Source: JBEICQ01 sp040383885
GTDB taxonomy: Bacteria > Bacteroidota > Bacteroidia > UBA4408
Length of the DNA: 64,000 bases
Direction: 5' to 3'
Assembly (NCBI GenBank): GCA_040383885.1
Contig: JBEICQ010000001.1
Span: 3,525-67,524 of the forward strand
Part shown: piece by piece, positions 18,842-28,042 of the stretch
Layout of the letters: each line of letters begins with the position of its first letter
Position numbering within the stretch: the first letter of the stretch is position 1
The notes under the pieces: model-generated
Seen by the model: only the letters and a program-made list of their open reading frames with translations
What the model was told of the DNA's origin: nothing
Database searches by the model: none
Made by a program: the position numbers and the translations under genes

Positions 18842-19384
18842 ATGAAAAAATACAACCTCATACTCGGAATGCTCGCTTTTACCGCGCTCTTTTGCGGATT
18901 TGCCATGACTAAAGAAGACAACACGCCCGTGGGTCTTAACATCGGAAACAAAGCCCCCGACATGGTCTATAAAAACCCCAAAGGAGAGGATGTAAGCCTG
19001 AGCAAAATCAACAAAGGAAAAATCGTGCTCATCGACTTTTGGGCATCCTGGTGCGGGCCTTGCCGCAGAGAAAATCCGAGTGTGGTAATGGCTTACAAAA
19101 AATATAAAAATGCCAAGTTCAAAGACGGGGCCAAATCCTTTACCATTTACAGCGTCTCGCTCGACAAAAGCAAAGAGGCATGGGTAAAAGCCATTCAACA
19201 AGACGGATTGGAATGGGAATACCATGTGAGCGACCTGATGCATTGGAACAGTGCTGCTGCACAACAATACAATGTAAACTCTATTCCCATGAATTTTCTG
19301 CTTGACTCAAAGGGAATCATTGTTGCAAAAAATCTTAGAGGCAGCGACCTGGATGCAGAAATAGAAAAACTCATCGCCAAGTAA
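18842..19384 (+). CDS. TlpA-like thioredoxin-family protein, exported
   Basis: A 180-residue protein with an N-terminal signal sequence (MKKYNLILGMLAFTALFCGFA) and an AhpC/TSA-thioredoxin fold. The redox motif is WCGPC in DFWASWCGPCRRE at about residues 70-74, and the cis-Pro motif is SIPMNFLLD. Proteins of this type act as periplasmic thiol-disulfide reductases in Bacteroidota. It follows murA after 57 bases and is closed by a good terminator. Confidence 0.92.
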   Translation: MKKYNLILGMLAFTALFCGFAMTKEDNTPVGLNIGNKAPDMVYKNPKGEDVSLSKINKGKIVLIDFWASWCGPCRRENPSVVMAYKKYKNAKFKDGAKSFTIYSVSLDKSKEAWVKAIQQDGLEWEYHVSDLMHWNSAAAQQYNVNSIPMNFLLDSKGIIVAKNLRGSDLDAEIEKLIAK

Positions 19385-19406
19385 TCCATCTTCAAAACAT
19401 GCATCA

Positions 19407-19435
19407 GTCACATCCCTTTAGGGTGTGACTTTTTT
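19407..19435 (+). terminator. Rho-independent terminator after the TlpA-like gene
   Basis: GTCACATCCC, loop TTTA, GGGTGTGAC forms a stem with one bulge (19407-19429) followed by six T (19430-19435). It ends directly before the MscS ATG at 19440, which argues against an upstream GTG start that would fall in the stem. Confidence 0.75.
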
Positions 19436-19439
19436 ATTC

Positions 19440-20507
19440 ATGAACAACACATACTTCGGAAATACACCTGAACAATACCTTTGGTTTGTGGGGATTTTGC
19501 TGGCAGGAATTCTATCAAGAAAAATCTTTGCATGGTTGTTCTCCAATCTTTTTTACAGAATTCTCAACAAATACTCCAGGGAACTTGGCTTCAAAGCATT
19601 TCTCGATCTCTTGCGCAAACCCTTTGGAGGCTTTGTCCTGCTTTTTAGCATTTATCTTGCCTTTAGCCAGCTGAATTACCCTGAATCCTGGCACCTGGCA
19701 CCTGGCAATATTTTTGGTGTGCGCATGGTCATTGCCCGCATTTTTCAGGTGGGTATAGTGATGTCACTTACCTGGATTGTACTTCGCATGGTGGATTTTG
19801 CTGCCATGGTGTATCGTAAAAAAGCGGAAGAAAACGAATCCATGGGAAAGGTACAAATCATCCCGTTTGCCAAGGAGGCCATCAAAATAAGCATCGCCCT
19901 GCTCTCGCTGTTTTTTATCCTGGGAGTCATCTTCGAACTCAACATTGCTTCGCTTATTGCCGGTCTGGGTATCGGTGGTCTGGCCATTGCCCTTGCTGCC
20001 AAAGAATCACTGGAAAACCTTTTGGGCTCCTTCACGATTTTTTTTGATAAACCCTTTGCCGTGGGCGACCTGGTAGAGACCTCAGGGGTAAAAGGGCATG
20101 TAGAACGCATCGGTTTCAGAAGTACCCGCATACGCACCTTAGACAAAAGTTTTGTAACCGTACCCAACAAAAAACTCACCGATAGCGTACTGGAAAACAT
20201 CAGCCTCAAAACCATGCAGAGAATCCGCATCGTATTGCTGATTCCGAATGATGCAAGTGCAGAGAAAATTGTAACCCTCAAAACAGAATTGCTTGCTTAT
20301 TTGCAGAACAATAAAAGGCTCACAGGCGAACGAAGCCTCCGTTTTGAATCCATCGATCCAAGAGGTGCTTTTGAATTACTGCTTATCTGTTTTGCAGCCA
20401 CAAACAATGCAGATGAGGCTGCAGACATCAAGGAAGAATTACAACTGGCCCTGCTCAACATCCTGCAGAATCACCAACTAAAACTTTTTGTGCCGGCCCA
20501 TGGCTGA
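19440..20507 (+). CDS. MscS-family mechanosensitive ion channel
   Basis: A 355-residue inner-membrane protein with hydrophobic segments at about 15-35, 60-80, 100-120 and 148-170, the pore-lining TM3 signature (GLGIGGLAIALAAKESLENLLG) and the MscS beta domain after it (DKPFAVGDLVE, TIRTLDKSFVTVPN). Such channels open under membrane tension during hypo-osmotic shock. The ATG at 19440 follows a terminator. The stop overlaps the RNase H start by 8 bases. Confidence 0.93.
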   Translation: MNNTYFGNTPEQYLWFVGILLAGILSRKIFAWLFSNLFYRILNKYSRELGFKAFLDLLRKPFGGFVLLFSIYLAFSQLNYPESWHLAPGNIFGVRMVIARIFQVGIVMSLTWIVLRMVDFAAMVYRKKAEENESMGKVQIIPFAKEAIKISIALLSLFFILGVIFELNIASLIAGLGIGGLAIALAAKESLENLLGSFTIFFDKPFAVGDLVETSGVKGHVERIGFRSTRIRTLDKSFVTVPNKKLTDSVLENISLKTMQRIRIVLLIPNDASAEKIVTLKTELLAYLQNNKRLTGERSLRFESIDPRGAFELLLICFAATNNADEAADIKEELQLALLNILQNHQLKLFVPAHG

Positions 20508-21126
20508 CAAGGTGAAATACTATGTGGTATGGGTAGGACGCAAGCCCGGTATTTACTCTACATGGGAAGCATGCAGCAAACAAATTCATGGTTTCCCGGG
20601 CGCCAAATACCGTTCGTTCCCGAGCATGGAACAGGCTAAAATTGCGTTTGCCTCCCCTCCTCTTCCGGCAATTAAAAAAACAGGATCGCTTCCCTCCGTT
20701 TCAAACCGTACAAAACTCCCTCGCCCCATCGGTACCTTTTTATGTGTAGATGCTTCCTGGATCACCACCACCGGTGCCTCAGAATACAGGGGCGTGATGA
20801 TGCCTTCCGGGGAGGTCATTTTTTCGCGAGGCCCTTTCCAAAAAGGCACCAATAATGTGGTTGAGTTTATTGCCATTGTGCATGCGCTTGCCTGGTGCAA
20901 ACAAAAAGATTCGGGTATGACCATTTACAGCGACAGCGCCACTGCCATTGCCTGGCTGCGCAAAAAAAAAGCAAACTCCAAACTAAACGGCGAGGGCAGC
21001 GACGAACTGCTGGAACTCCTGTACAGAGCTGAAAAATGGATCAGAGAAAATACCTGGAGCAATTCCGTGCTCAAATGGGAAACTGAGCAGTGGGGAGAAA
21101 TACCTGCTGACTACGGAAGGAAATAA
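20500..21126 (+). CDS. Ribonuclease H with N-terminal viroplasmin domain
   Basis: A 208-residue protein. Residues about 5-48 form a viroplasmin (RNase H1 N-terminal, RNA-DNA hybrid binding) domain: YYVVWVGRKPGIYSTW, then FPGAKYRSF. Residues about 75-208 form an RNase H fold with acidic catalytic positions in CVDAS, NVVEFIAI and YSDSATAIAWL, and a final Asp in PADYG. It would cleave RNA in RNA-DNA hybrids. I chose the ATG at 20500, which overlaps the MscS stop by 8 bases and suggests coupling. Confidence 0.92.
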   Translation: MADKVKYYVVWVGRKPGIYSTWEACSKQIHGFPGAKYRSFPSMEQAKIAFASPPLPAIKKTGSLPSVSNRTKLPRPIGTFLCVDASWITTTGASEYRGVMMPSGEVIFSRGPFQKGTNNVVEFIAIVHALAWCKQKDSGMTIYSDSATAIAWLRKKKANSKLNGEGSDELLELLYRAEKWIRENTWSNSVLKWETEQWGEIPADYGRK

Positions 21127-21133
21127 TTGGTTT

Positions 21134-22192
21134 TCAGAAGCAGATTCCCGCAACACAAATATCATCTACCTGAGGCAGTTTAACCCTCCATGAAAGATGC
21201 TTTTGTAAAAGATTTTCTTTCTGTTCTTCGGGGGAGAGATTTGCAATAGCTAAAACCAGTTTTTGCATGCTGCCTGTCATAAATTTCTTGCCTTTGTCTC
21301 CTCCAAACTGATCGGCATAGCCATCCGTATGCAAATACATCCTCAAACCATCCTTGATGGAAATAACATGCTCGGTAAAATTTTCCCTGTCTTCGAAAAC
21401 CAAACCACCGATGGCGTGTTTGTTGGGTTTTATTTCTGTAAATACGGTTTCATCCACAAGCCAGCATGGCCTGTTGGCACCTGCATATCGTATTTCTTTT
21501 TGCAAAGTATCCATGCTTACCAGGGCAATGTCCATTCCATCGCGTGAAGCATACTCACCCCGGTCCTGCTTGAGCGTAATCCTGATGTTGTGGTCGAGTT
21601 CATCCAGAATGGCTGCAGGAGAAGTTACCCCTTTTTCTTTTACAATCTGGTTGAGCAGGGTATTGCCAATCATGCTCATAAATGCACCCGGCACGCCGTG
21701 GCCCGTGCAATCTGCAATGGCAAGCAAACAGGAATGAGGACCTGTTGCATGAAACCAGTAAAAATCTCCACTCACAACATCCCTTGGCAAATACAACACA
21801 AATAATCCCGGCAGGTGCTGGCGCATTTCCTGCATTTCGGGCAAGATAGAATGCTGGATGATACGGGCATACTCGATGCTTTCGGTAACCGAGCGGTGCT
21901 CTTCCTCAACCACCATACGCAACTGATCAATTCTTTCTTTTTCCTGATGGATGCTTAAGCTTTGCTGCCAGAGTTTTTTTATCCTTTCATCGAGCCTGGA
22001 TTTTTCCTGCTCGAGTTTTTGTTTTTCGGAAGCAAGTACCGCATTGGCTTCTTCAATTTTTTTACGCTCATTGTGCACTGCCTCACTCATCTGCCAGAGC
22101 TTGCGGTTTTTTTCGGCAACGGTCTCCCTCTCTGCTTCCAGCTTTGCAATGCGCTGCAATAAATCATTTATTTCTGAAGCAGAATCGGGCAT
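21134..22192 (-). CDS. SpoIIE/PP2C-type serine phosphatase with coiled-coil N-terminus (SiaA-like partner)
   Basis: A 352-residue soluble protein. Residues 1 to about 95 form a heptad-rich coiled coil; then the regulatory linker SIEYARIIQHSILP and the SpoIIE phosphatase domain with SGDFYW, DCTGHGVPGAFMS, RDGMDIAL, TDGYADQFGGDKG and VDDICVAG, so all metal-binding motifs are intact. It is the last gene of a five-gene operon that starts with a SiaC homologue. In Pseudomonas the phosphatase SiaA dephosphorylates SiaC, so by analogy SiaC is the likely substrate. Unlike SiaA it lacks membrane segments. Spacing to the preceding gene is 27 bases. Confidence 0.92.
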   Translation of the reverse strand: MPDSASEINDLLQRIAKLEAERETVAEKNRKLWQMSEAVHNERKKIEEANAVLASEKQKLEQEKSRLDERIKKLWQQSLSIHQEKERIDQLRMVVEEEHRSVTESIEYARIIQHSILPEMQEMRQHLPGLFVLYLPRDVVSGDFYWFHATGPHSCLLAIADCTGHGVPGAFMSMIGNTLLNQIVKEKGVTSPAAILDELDHNIRITLKQDRGEYASRDGMDIALVSMDTLQKEIRYAGANRPCWLVDETVFTEIKPNKHAIGGLVFEDRENFTEHVISIKDGLRMYLHTDGYADQFGGDKGKKFMTGSMQKLVLAIANLSPEEQKENLLQKHLSWRVKLPQVDDICVAGICF

Positions 22193-22219
22193 ATTTTACT
22201 TGGCATTTCTTTTTTTTAA

Positions 22220-23146
22220 TTATTCTTTCTCAATTTCTTCAACAAAGGCATTCAGGTTTTTTTCATAGGTTTTGTGCCTTGCCTTTATCTCCAGGCCTTT
22301 TTGGGTAAAGTGATCCTGGTCGGCCATATACTCTTCCATTTTAGGAGGAATGGTATTGCTGTATAAGCCGGGAGCCCAATGCAATTGTCTGCCCAAAAAC
22401 CAAATGGCCAATACGGAAATACATACAAATGTTTGCCTGTGCAGGGGTTGAAAAACCGGAAGATTATCAGGGGAAATTTGCTTTTTCAAATACATCAAAA
22501 ACAAAGAAAGGCTGCAAACAAAAAACAATATCAATGCAAGAAAAGATATTGGATTTCCTCCGGGCCAGTGTTGTGTTTTAAACATGATTCCCATAAAACT
22601 GATTGCCATAAACAAGTTAGCGGTAACATGAAATACACCCGGCAAAAAACCCTTCATGGATTTGTGTAACCGAAAAGAAAAGGCACGGAAGAATAAATAG
22701 AAAAAAACACAACACCCTAAAACAAAAACAAGGGAGGCACCCGGAACATGTTGAAACTTGGAAGCCATCCCCACCAAGAGCATGGACATAAGCAAGGGAA
22801 AGACAAATTTCTGTTGCTTTTTGGCAGCTATCATCAATGTAAGTAAGGATAATAAAGGCAGGAAAGCTGCAGCGGCAAAAACCCATTCATTTTGGATGAC
22901 AAATGAAAATTGGGGAAACACGAAAAGAAAATGAAATATCCACCAGGGGAAGAGAAGCCACTTGATTTTTTTACTTCCCGGATGCAGTTCAAAAGCCTCC
23001 AGCAACAGGAGGAATGAGAGGATTCGATAACACCAGGCCACCAATTGCAAACCCCAGGCGTTTTGAGCCATGTTGGAAAAAAAGCCCAGCAAGACCAAGA
23101 ACAGAAGGGCGGTCATCTGGGTATATCTGGTTTGGGAGTTTTTCAT
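22220..23146 (-). CDS. Multi-pass membrane protein with repeated HWPG-type motif, unknown function
   Basis: A 308-residue protein with about eight to nine hydrophobic helices and a charged, helical C-terminal tail of about 45 residues. Three related motifs lie at helix ends: SKFQHVPGAS, FKTQHWPGGN and RQLHWAPG. The K-x-x-HWPG element is known from GldL and other small Bacteroidota membrane proteins, but no gliding role follows from this. The frame opens at a TTG (23179) that would overlap the STAND gene; I prefer the ATG at 23146, 23 bases after the STAND stop. Its place between STAND and phosphatase suggests a membrane anchor or sensor for the operon product. Confidence 0.8.
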   Translation of the reverse strand: MKNSQTRYTQMTALLFLVLLGFFSNMAQNAWGLQLVAWCYRILSFLLLLEAFELHPGSKKIKWLLFPWWIFHFLFVFPQFSFVIQNEWVFAAAAFLPLLSLLTLMIAAKKQQKFVFPLLMSMLLVGMASKFQHVPGASLVFVLGCCVFFYLFFRAFSFRLHKSMKGFLPGVFHVTANLFMAISFMGIMFKTQHWPGGNPISFLALILFFVCSLSLFLMYLKKQISPDNLPVFQPLHRQTFVCISVLAIWFLGRQLHWAPGLYSNTIPPKMEEYMADQDHFTQKGLEIKARHKTYEKNLNAFVEEIEKE

Positions 23147-23169
23147 GGTTTCTTCAATAACATCCTTAC

Positions 23170-26100
23170 TTATTGCCAATTGTTTATTACGGAATTGTAT
23201 CTGTCAATAGAAAAGTTCTTCAGATTGGGTGTGTACAATTGGTTTCTCTTGTTGTAATGCATGATCATCCAGGTATTCAACCAAAAACGCATGCCTGATA
23301 TTTCCTTATCAGCAATTAGTTGCTCTGCATCATAGAGCACACCCCTGTCAACGAGCCCCGAAAAATAACTGTACCTGTGCCTATCGTTTCTGCCTTCGGT
23401 ATTAAAGGCAATGCGCCTGGCAAAACCCTCACAATCCTCTCCTCCTATTTGTGCCAGCATCCTCATGTACTTCTGTGGCATTTTGTTGAGCCGGTGTTTT
23501 TCCTTGGCAAACAGGTGTTGCATCAGGGGCAGGGCATTTTCTTCGTATCCCTTGTCTATAAAAGTTTGGGCCAACATCAGTACATCATCCTGCCTTATCA
23601 GGTGTAAGCGGCTACTGTCGAGGAAAGTGGCCACTTCTTTTGCGCGCCCTCTTAGAATCAATGTTCTGCAAAGCCCGGGTATGTTAAACACATCAAAATA
23701 CCTGTTTTCTGCTGGTATGCTGATTTCCTTTTTTTGGGGCAAGGCTTTTTTTCCGTACAACATGGTTACCCAATCAAAATAATTGGTGCGCGCAATTTCA
23801 CTTGTTGCAAATGTTTTCTTAAGCAGTTTATGATAAAAAGATGCCAACTCCGGTTTGGTTTCAAAAAAGTTTTCATCAAGCGCTTGTCCTTGTATGGCTT
23901 TAAGCACATCCCCAGTCAAATACATGGTATCAGCAAGTCCAGACATCGCATAAAACTGTTCATTGTTGTTGTACACTTCACTTTGGGGCCAAGGAATTTC
24001 ATCAGGATTATTTTCGTTCCAGTAAGACACATAAAATCGTCCATCAAAAGGATTTGCAGAGGACTCATAAAACGCCAAAAAAATACCTGCAAAGGTTCCT
24101 GGTATGGAATAAATAAAATCACCCCCTGACATATCAATGGATGTATTGGATGCTTTACCTATGGGGCTGTTTTTGTTTTCTATTAGATTAAATTGCTGCC
24201 ATGAGGTAAGTATGGCTGCTTGTTCACCTGCCGTGTCGCCTGCATGCTTCAAATAAGCAGCGTATTTTTTGTGGTACAACGCCAGCAAAAGTTTTTGCTG
24301 GTTTGTATTCAATCCTCTTTTCGTTATTGAGGCCATCAGGTATTCATGGGCAGCGTCTACTGCTTCTTTCGGCCAAAAATACTGGCACATGGGAGGGAAT
24401 CTTTTTTCAATATCCTGTCCACTTAAAAGATCCTGTACTGAGTAATACAACATTTTTACTGAGAGTTTCCGTATCCTTTCCTCCTTTCCGCAGATGCGTT
24501 CAATGGTCTTAAAGGTTTCGGAGGCCGTGTGTTTTTTGTTGGAAAGAAGTGTCCCGAACAAGAGCAGGTCGTCAATGGTTTTTAGCTTGCCTTCCCGGTT
24601 AAAACCCTGTTCGTTTTGAAAGGTATTGACAAAATCATTCCTTGAGGCGTATTCCTGTCTGTGGAAGAACAAAATTTGTGGGACAAATAAGCCGTTGTTT
24701 ACATAGCCCAGCGGAGCAGCTTCGGTTTTTTCTGCATCAAATAACTTTCTGCATTTTTCCTGCAGGGCTGACACATCTCCATGGGTATCGAAGTAAGCAG
24801 ACAACAAAGGATGCTCATGCCTCAGCATACAGTTGGCAGCAAACAGGGGATTGAAAGAAATTTTTTCTAGAAATACTTTTTTTGGATTTTTTTCCTTGTA
24901 TCGAATCACTGCCAGCATCAGTTGTTCGTTTATGGCATGCGTCTTTTCTTTTAGCTCTTCTATGTCCGGTACACCGGCAATGCTTAACCATAAGAGCAGT
25001 TTCGTCCATACATGTGCCGTCAGGATATTTACCTTCCCGATTTTTTGCTTGTTCAGTTGTATTGTCTGCTCTTCTGCAATTTTTTGAAAGGAGGAAAAAC
25101 CATGGCCGGCGAGCTTGCTCAGAAACTGCAAGTCCCTGCTGTAAGAGGCAGTATCGATATCCTTCCTTAAAGACCAAACAATGGCTTCCTTGATGAGCGT
25201 AAACTGCGTAGAGTCTTCCATGTTGCGGATGGCCTCCATAAACACTTCTGCATCTGCCGAGTCGCGGTTGTAGCGGCTGTATTCTATCAAAAAGGCGGCT
25301 TTCTTTTTTTCGGAGATGTAGGGGTTATTGATGTTCTCCAGGTTAAATGCCATGACCCTGTCTATGACCTGGTCATTTTGTTTGGAGTACCAGTCGAAAT
25401 AAAAATACATGCAGGAACAAAGCACCAGGACGACGCCGGCATGCATAAGCAGGCGGTTGGCGCCATAGGCCAGCACAAAGCGGCTGAGCATCAGGTTGCG
25501 GGCACTGGCTTTGATAAACACCCCGGCTTCCTGCAATTCTTTTTTAAAATGTATTTTTCTTGCTTGCTTTTCCTCTCCTGACTCATCGTACTTCAACAAC
25601 CACCCTGCCGAAGGTCTTTTTTGGGCAAACCAGTGCTCAAAATAATTCAGTGAGCCAATCGGCAAGAGGTAGCCTCTTTCTTTTTTGTTGGTATACCAAC
25701 GCTGCATCTGCACCAAAAAATCGGCATACACCATGCGGTCGTCGTATTCCTGCCGGGACAATTCCTGCAAAAGTTCCCAGTTACGAATCAGGCTCTCGTG
25801 GCTGATGTCGAGCAGGCTGTCGGGAGAAAGAACCGGCTGTTCATTGTCATAGGGCTTGATGAGGGTATTTCCCTGCTTTCGGAAATGAGAAACAAACACC
25901 GCCACATGTTCAGGGGTAAAATCCTGTTCAGCGATTATTTCCGCTATCTCAGCTACTGTCATGCGGTTGCGCACATACCTTCCGGCATCTGCTTTTACCA
26001 GGCACTGCAAAAGGGTATTTAAGATATAAGCGCTTCTGGAAACCCAGGGCATCTCTGAATACTTGCTTTTTACCTCTTCCAGTGTTTTTTCATATAACTC

Positions 26101-27150
26101 GCCTGCATGTGCATTCAGCACATTCTCCAGAGAGGGACGGTCAAAATATTTTCTTTTCTGATCGCTTTGTTGTTCCAACCATGTGTCAAATTCCTTTCGC
26201 TCGTTCTCATCTAAAAAATCCGGTGGCACTCCTGCCAGTTTCACCAGGGAAGGAATGTCCATGGGTTTTTGTGTTTCTCCCTCTCCATAGGACAAGTGCC
26301 ACAATTGGTTGAGTGCATGCTGCAAAACCGGCAACTGATCAAAGCCGCTGCCAATGGCATTTACAAGGGTTTCTGTAAGCCTGGGCGTAATGGCACCCCC
26401 GGCAAGTTTTGCCGGCTCTGCAATCACTTGCTGCAACTCTTTGCGCTTGAGTCGTGGAACAAAAAACTGTGAAAAGCCAATCATCTCGGGCAGGCCGCGG
26501 AAAGCCGCACATTGTCCGATATAATCGCTGCGCATGGTGCATACCACATAGACAGGCAGCGATTGTGCATGAGCAATCTTTGCTGTTTCAATCAGCAGGT
26601 TTAATACGAGTTGTGCTTCATCGCTCGGAACTCCGTGGCTAAAGTTTTCGGGATTGGTAAAGAACTCTTCAAACTGGTCGGCAAGGATAATGAGATTGGC
26701 ACCTTTTTTTTCGAGATTTTTTTTGCCTTCCTCATCCGTGTTCTGGTATGCTGAACTTTGGGGATCCACAAAAAACCCTGAGGATGCATACAATTGCAGA
26801 AGGGCCGAGAATCCATGCTGCAACTTTTCTTTTACCTGTTTCTCCTCCATCTTTAGTGCAGAAGCTACAGCCTTTGCAAGCATTTGTAGCGGAGAACGCG
26901 AAGGCGTGAAATCAGCCAGAAGCCATGAATTGAAGCGTGCTTTAAAAAATCCTGCCCTGGCCCTTGGAATCAAACCGGCATAGGTGAGTGAAGATTTTCC
27001 GTCGCCACTGGCACCGGTGATCATCAAAAACCTGTTCTGTTCGAGCAGTGTTACAGCTTTGGCAGTATGGGCATCTCTGCCTTTAAAAAAGATGGATTCG
27101 TCCTCGGTAAACGGGCGCAATCCGGGATATGGACAAATGAGTGGTTCCAT
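23170..27150 (-). CDS. nSTAND1-type NTPase, membrane-anchored, very large
   Basis: A 1326-residue protein beginning with the nSTAND1 hallmark CPYPGLRPF-x-F-FKGRD. Walker A is GASGDGKS (46-53) and Walker B is ADQFEEFF (157-164); sensor and helical regions of the STAND ATPase follow to about 540, including RLKRKELQQVI and QLPVLQHALNQLW. One hydrophobic helix lies near residues 565-590. The remaining roughly 740 residues are alpha-helical and unrecognised, with no WD40 or TPR motif I could assign. STAND ATPases are signal-dependent oligomerising switches used in regulation, cell death and antiphage defence. It follows the TIR-like gene after a single base. The C-terminal region could be the sensor or the effector. 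Confidence 0.88.
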   Translation of the reverse strand: MEPLICPYPGLRPFTEDESIFFKGRDAHTAKAVTLLEQNRFLMITGASGDGKSSLTYAGLIPRARAGFFKARFNSWLLADFTPSRSPLQMLAKAVASALKMEEKQVKEKLQHGFSALLQLYASSGFFVDPQSSAYQNTDEEGKKNLEKKGANLIILADQFEEFFTNPENFSHGVPSDEAQLVLNLLIETAKIAHAQSLPVYVVCTMRSDYIGQCAAFRGLPEMIGFSQFFVPRLKRKELQQVIAEPAKLAGGAITPRLTETLVNAIGSGFDQLPVLQHALNQLWHLSYGEGETQKPMDIPSLVKLAGVPPDFLDENERKEFDTWLEQQSDQKRKYFDRPSLENVLNAHAGELYEKTLEEVKSKYSEMPWVSRSAYILNTLLQCLVKADAGRYVRNRMTVAEIAEIIAEQDFTPEHVAVFVSHFRKQGNTLIKPYDNEQPVLSPDSLLDISHESLIRNWELLQELSRQEYDDRMVYADFLVQMQRWYTNKKERGYLLPIGSLNYFEHWFAQKRPSAGWLLKYDESGEEKQARKIHFKKELQEAGVFIKASARNLMLSRFVLAYGANRLLMHAGVVLVLCSCMYFYFDWYSKQNDQVIDRVMAFNLENINNPYISEKKKAAFLIEYSRYNRDSADAEVFMEAIRNMEDSTQFTLIKEAIVWSLRKDIDTASYSRDLQFLSKLAGHGFSSFQKIAEEQTIQLNKQKIGKVNILTAHVWTKLLLWLSIAGVPDIEELKEKTHAINEQLMLAVIRYKEKNPKKVFLEKISFNPLFAANCMLRHEHPLLSAYFDTHGDVSALQEKCRKLFDAEKTEAAPLGYVNNGLFVPQILFFHRQEYASRNDFVNTFQNEQGFNREGKLKTIDDLLLFGTLLSNKKHTASETFKTIERICGKEERIRKLSVKMLYYSVQDLLSGQDIEKRFPPMCQYFWPKEAVDAAHEYLMASITKRGLNTNQQKLLLALYHKKYAAYLKHAGDTAGEQAAILTSWQQFNLIENKNSPIGKASNTSIDMSGGDFIYSIPGTFAGIFLAFYESSANPFDGRFYVSYWNENNPDEIPWPQSEVYNNNEQFYAMSGLADTMYLTGDVLKAIQGQALDENFFETKPELASFYHKLLKKTFATSEIARTNYFDWVTMLYGKKALPQKKEISIPAENRYFDVFNIPGLCRTLILRGRAKEVATFLDSSRLHLIRQDDVLMLAQTFIDKGYEENALPLMQHLFAKEKHRLNKMPQKYMRMLAQIGGEDCEGFARRIAFNTEGRNDRHRYSYFSGLVDRGVLYDAEQLIADKEISGMRFWLNTWMIMHYNKRNQLYTPNLKNFSIDRYNSVINNWQ

Positions 27151-27151
27151 G

Positions 27152-28039
27152 CTATGCAGCGCTGCCCTCCTTTGCTTTTTCGTATTGCACTTTTATTTCA
27201 AGTGGAATTAAAATACCATCAATAATCATACACAATACCCTGGGGGCTTTTAATTGAACATTCCGGTTGTTTTCCGGGTTGGTATCTCCAATCAAAAGGA
27301 TGGGTGTTTTCATGGAGGCTCCACCTGCGCGTTTCCATATTTCCTGGGTAAAAGGAAGGGCCCAGTCCGAGGAGGTTTTGAAGTACACGACTGCCAGGCG
27401 GCTTTTAGAAATTTGTTGTGTGCAATAGGCTGCATAATCGGTATCGCTGTTTTGCACAATACTGATATTATGTGTTTTTACCACATCTCCCAGCATGTCG
27501 AGCACATCGGCTGCATCAACTTCATCAAGGTGGTTAGATATAAAAAACACCTCCGTTTCGCTGAGGTCATAGTGGATTTGTTTTTCTTCGGAGAACTCCT
27601 GCCTCACATCATCTGCAAACTCAATAGGTGATGACACATTGCTAAAGGTCATCTGCTCGGAGAGCGCATTCCTAACCAGGCTAATGAAAGCCGATTGTTT
27701 GGGCTCGGGGATAAAGCTCCCCACATTGGGTGGATACCAGATAAAAAGTTTGAAGCCGGGTTTGTTTTGTATATAATCCAACAGGATGCGAAACTGAAAC
27801 TCCGGCAGAGAAAAACTGCCTTGTAAAAAATGATGAACCGGGCCATATTCGCTGCTGAGCATGCAAACTGCTCCGCTGCATTGCTCAAGTGTTGTGAGTA
27901 CCTCCTGCGGAAATGCAGAAAGGTTGGCAGCATCAAAAACAGGACTCAGAGAGGAGATGCCTGCATTGCTAAAAACCTGGCCAAGGCTTTGTAAGTGTTG
28001 ATGTCGTTGTGCGGAATCATCCGCAAAAAAGCAGAGCAT
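27152..28039 (-). CDS. Protein with tandem TIR-like domains (tentative)
   Basis: A 295-residue cytosolic protein without signal or membrane segments. The C-terminal half (about 168-285) has a TIR-like order: strand EVFFISN, helix, strand ISIVQN, then TQQISKSRLAVVYFKTSSDW with a Glu eight residues after the Trp, and strand TPILLIGD. The N-terminal half (1-160) seems to repeat it: MLCFFADD, then LEQCSGAVCMLSSEYG and a Glu in the next helix. TIR domains either bind other TIRs or hydrolyse NAD; the catalytic Glu could be present but I cannot prove it. The assignment rests on pattern only. It lies 3 bases after siaC and 1 base before the STAND gene. Confidence 0.6.
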   Translation of the reverse strand: MLCFFADDSAQRHQHLQSLGQVFSNAGISSLSPVFDAANLSAFPQEVLTTLEQCSGAVCMLSSEYGPVHHFLQGSFSLPEFQFRILLDYIQNKPGFKLFIWYPPNVGSFIPEPKQSAFISLVRNALSEQMTFSNVSSPIEFADDVRQEFSEEKQIHYDLSETEVFFISNHLDEVDAADVLDMLGDVVKTHNISIVQNSDTDYAAYCTQQISKSRLAVVYFKTSSDWALPFTQEIWKRAGGASMKTPILLIGDTNPENNRNVQLKAPRVLCMIIDGILIPLEIKVQYEKAKEGSAA

Positions 28040-28042
28040 AGA

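Noticed and set aside
18131..19267. Minus-strand frames of 150-200 codons opposite murA and the TlpA-like gene
   Set aside because: Shadows of strongly conserved plus-strand genes without recognisable motifs.
23147..23179. TTG start of the membrane protein overlapping the STAND stop
   Set aside because: An ATG at 23146 gives a normal gap and a better start before the first helix, though overlap cannot be excluded.
23734..24129. Plus-strand frame of 131 codons inside the STAND gene
   Set aside because: Antisense shadow of a well-supported gene, no family motif, unlikely composition.
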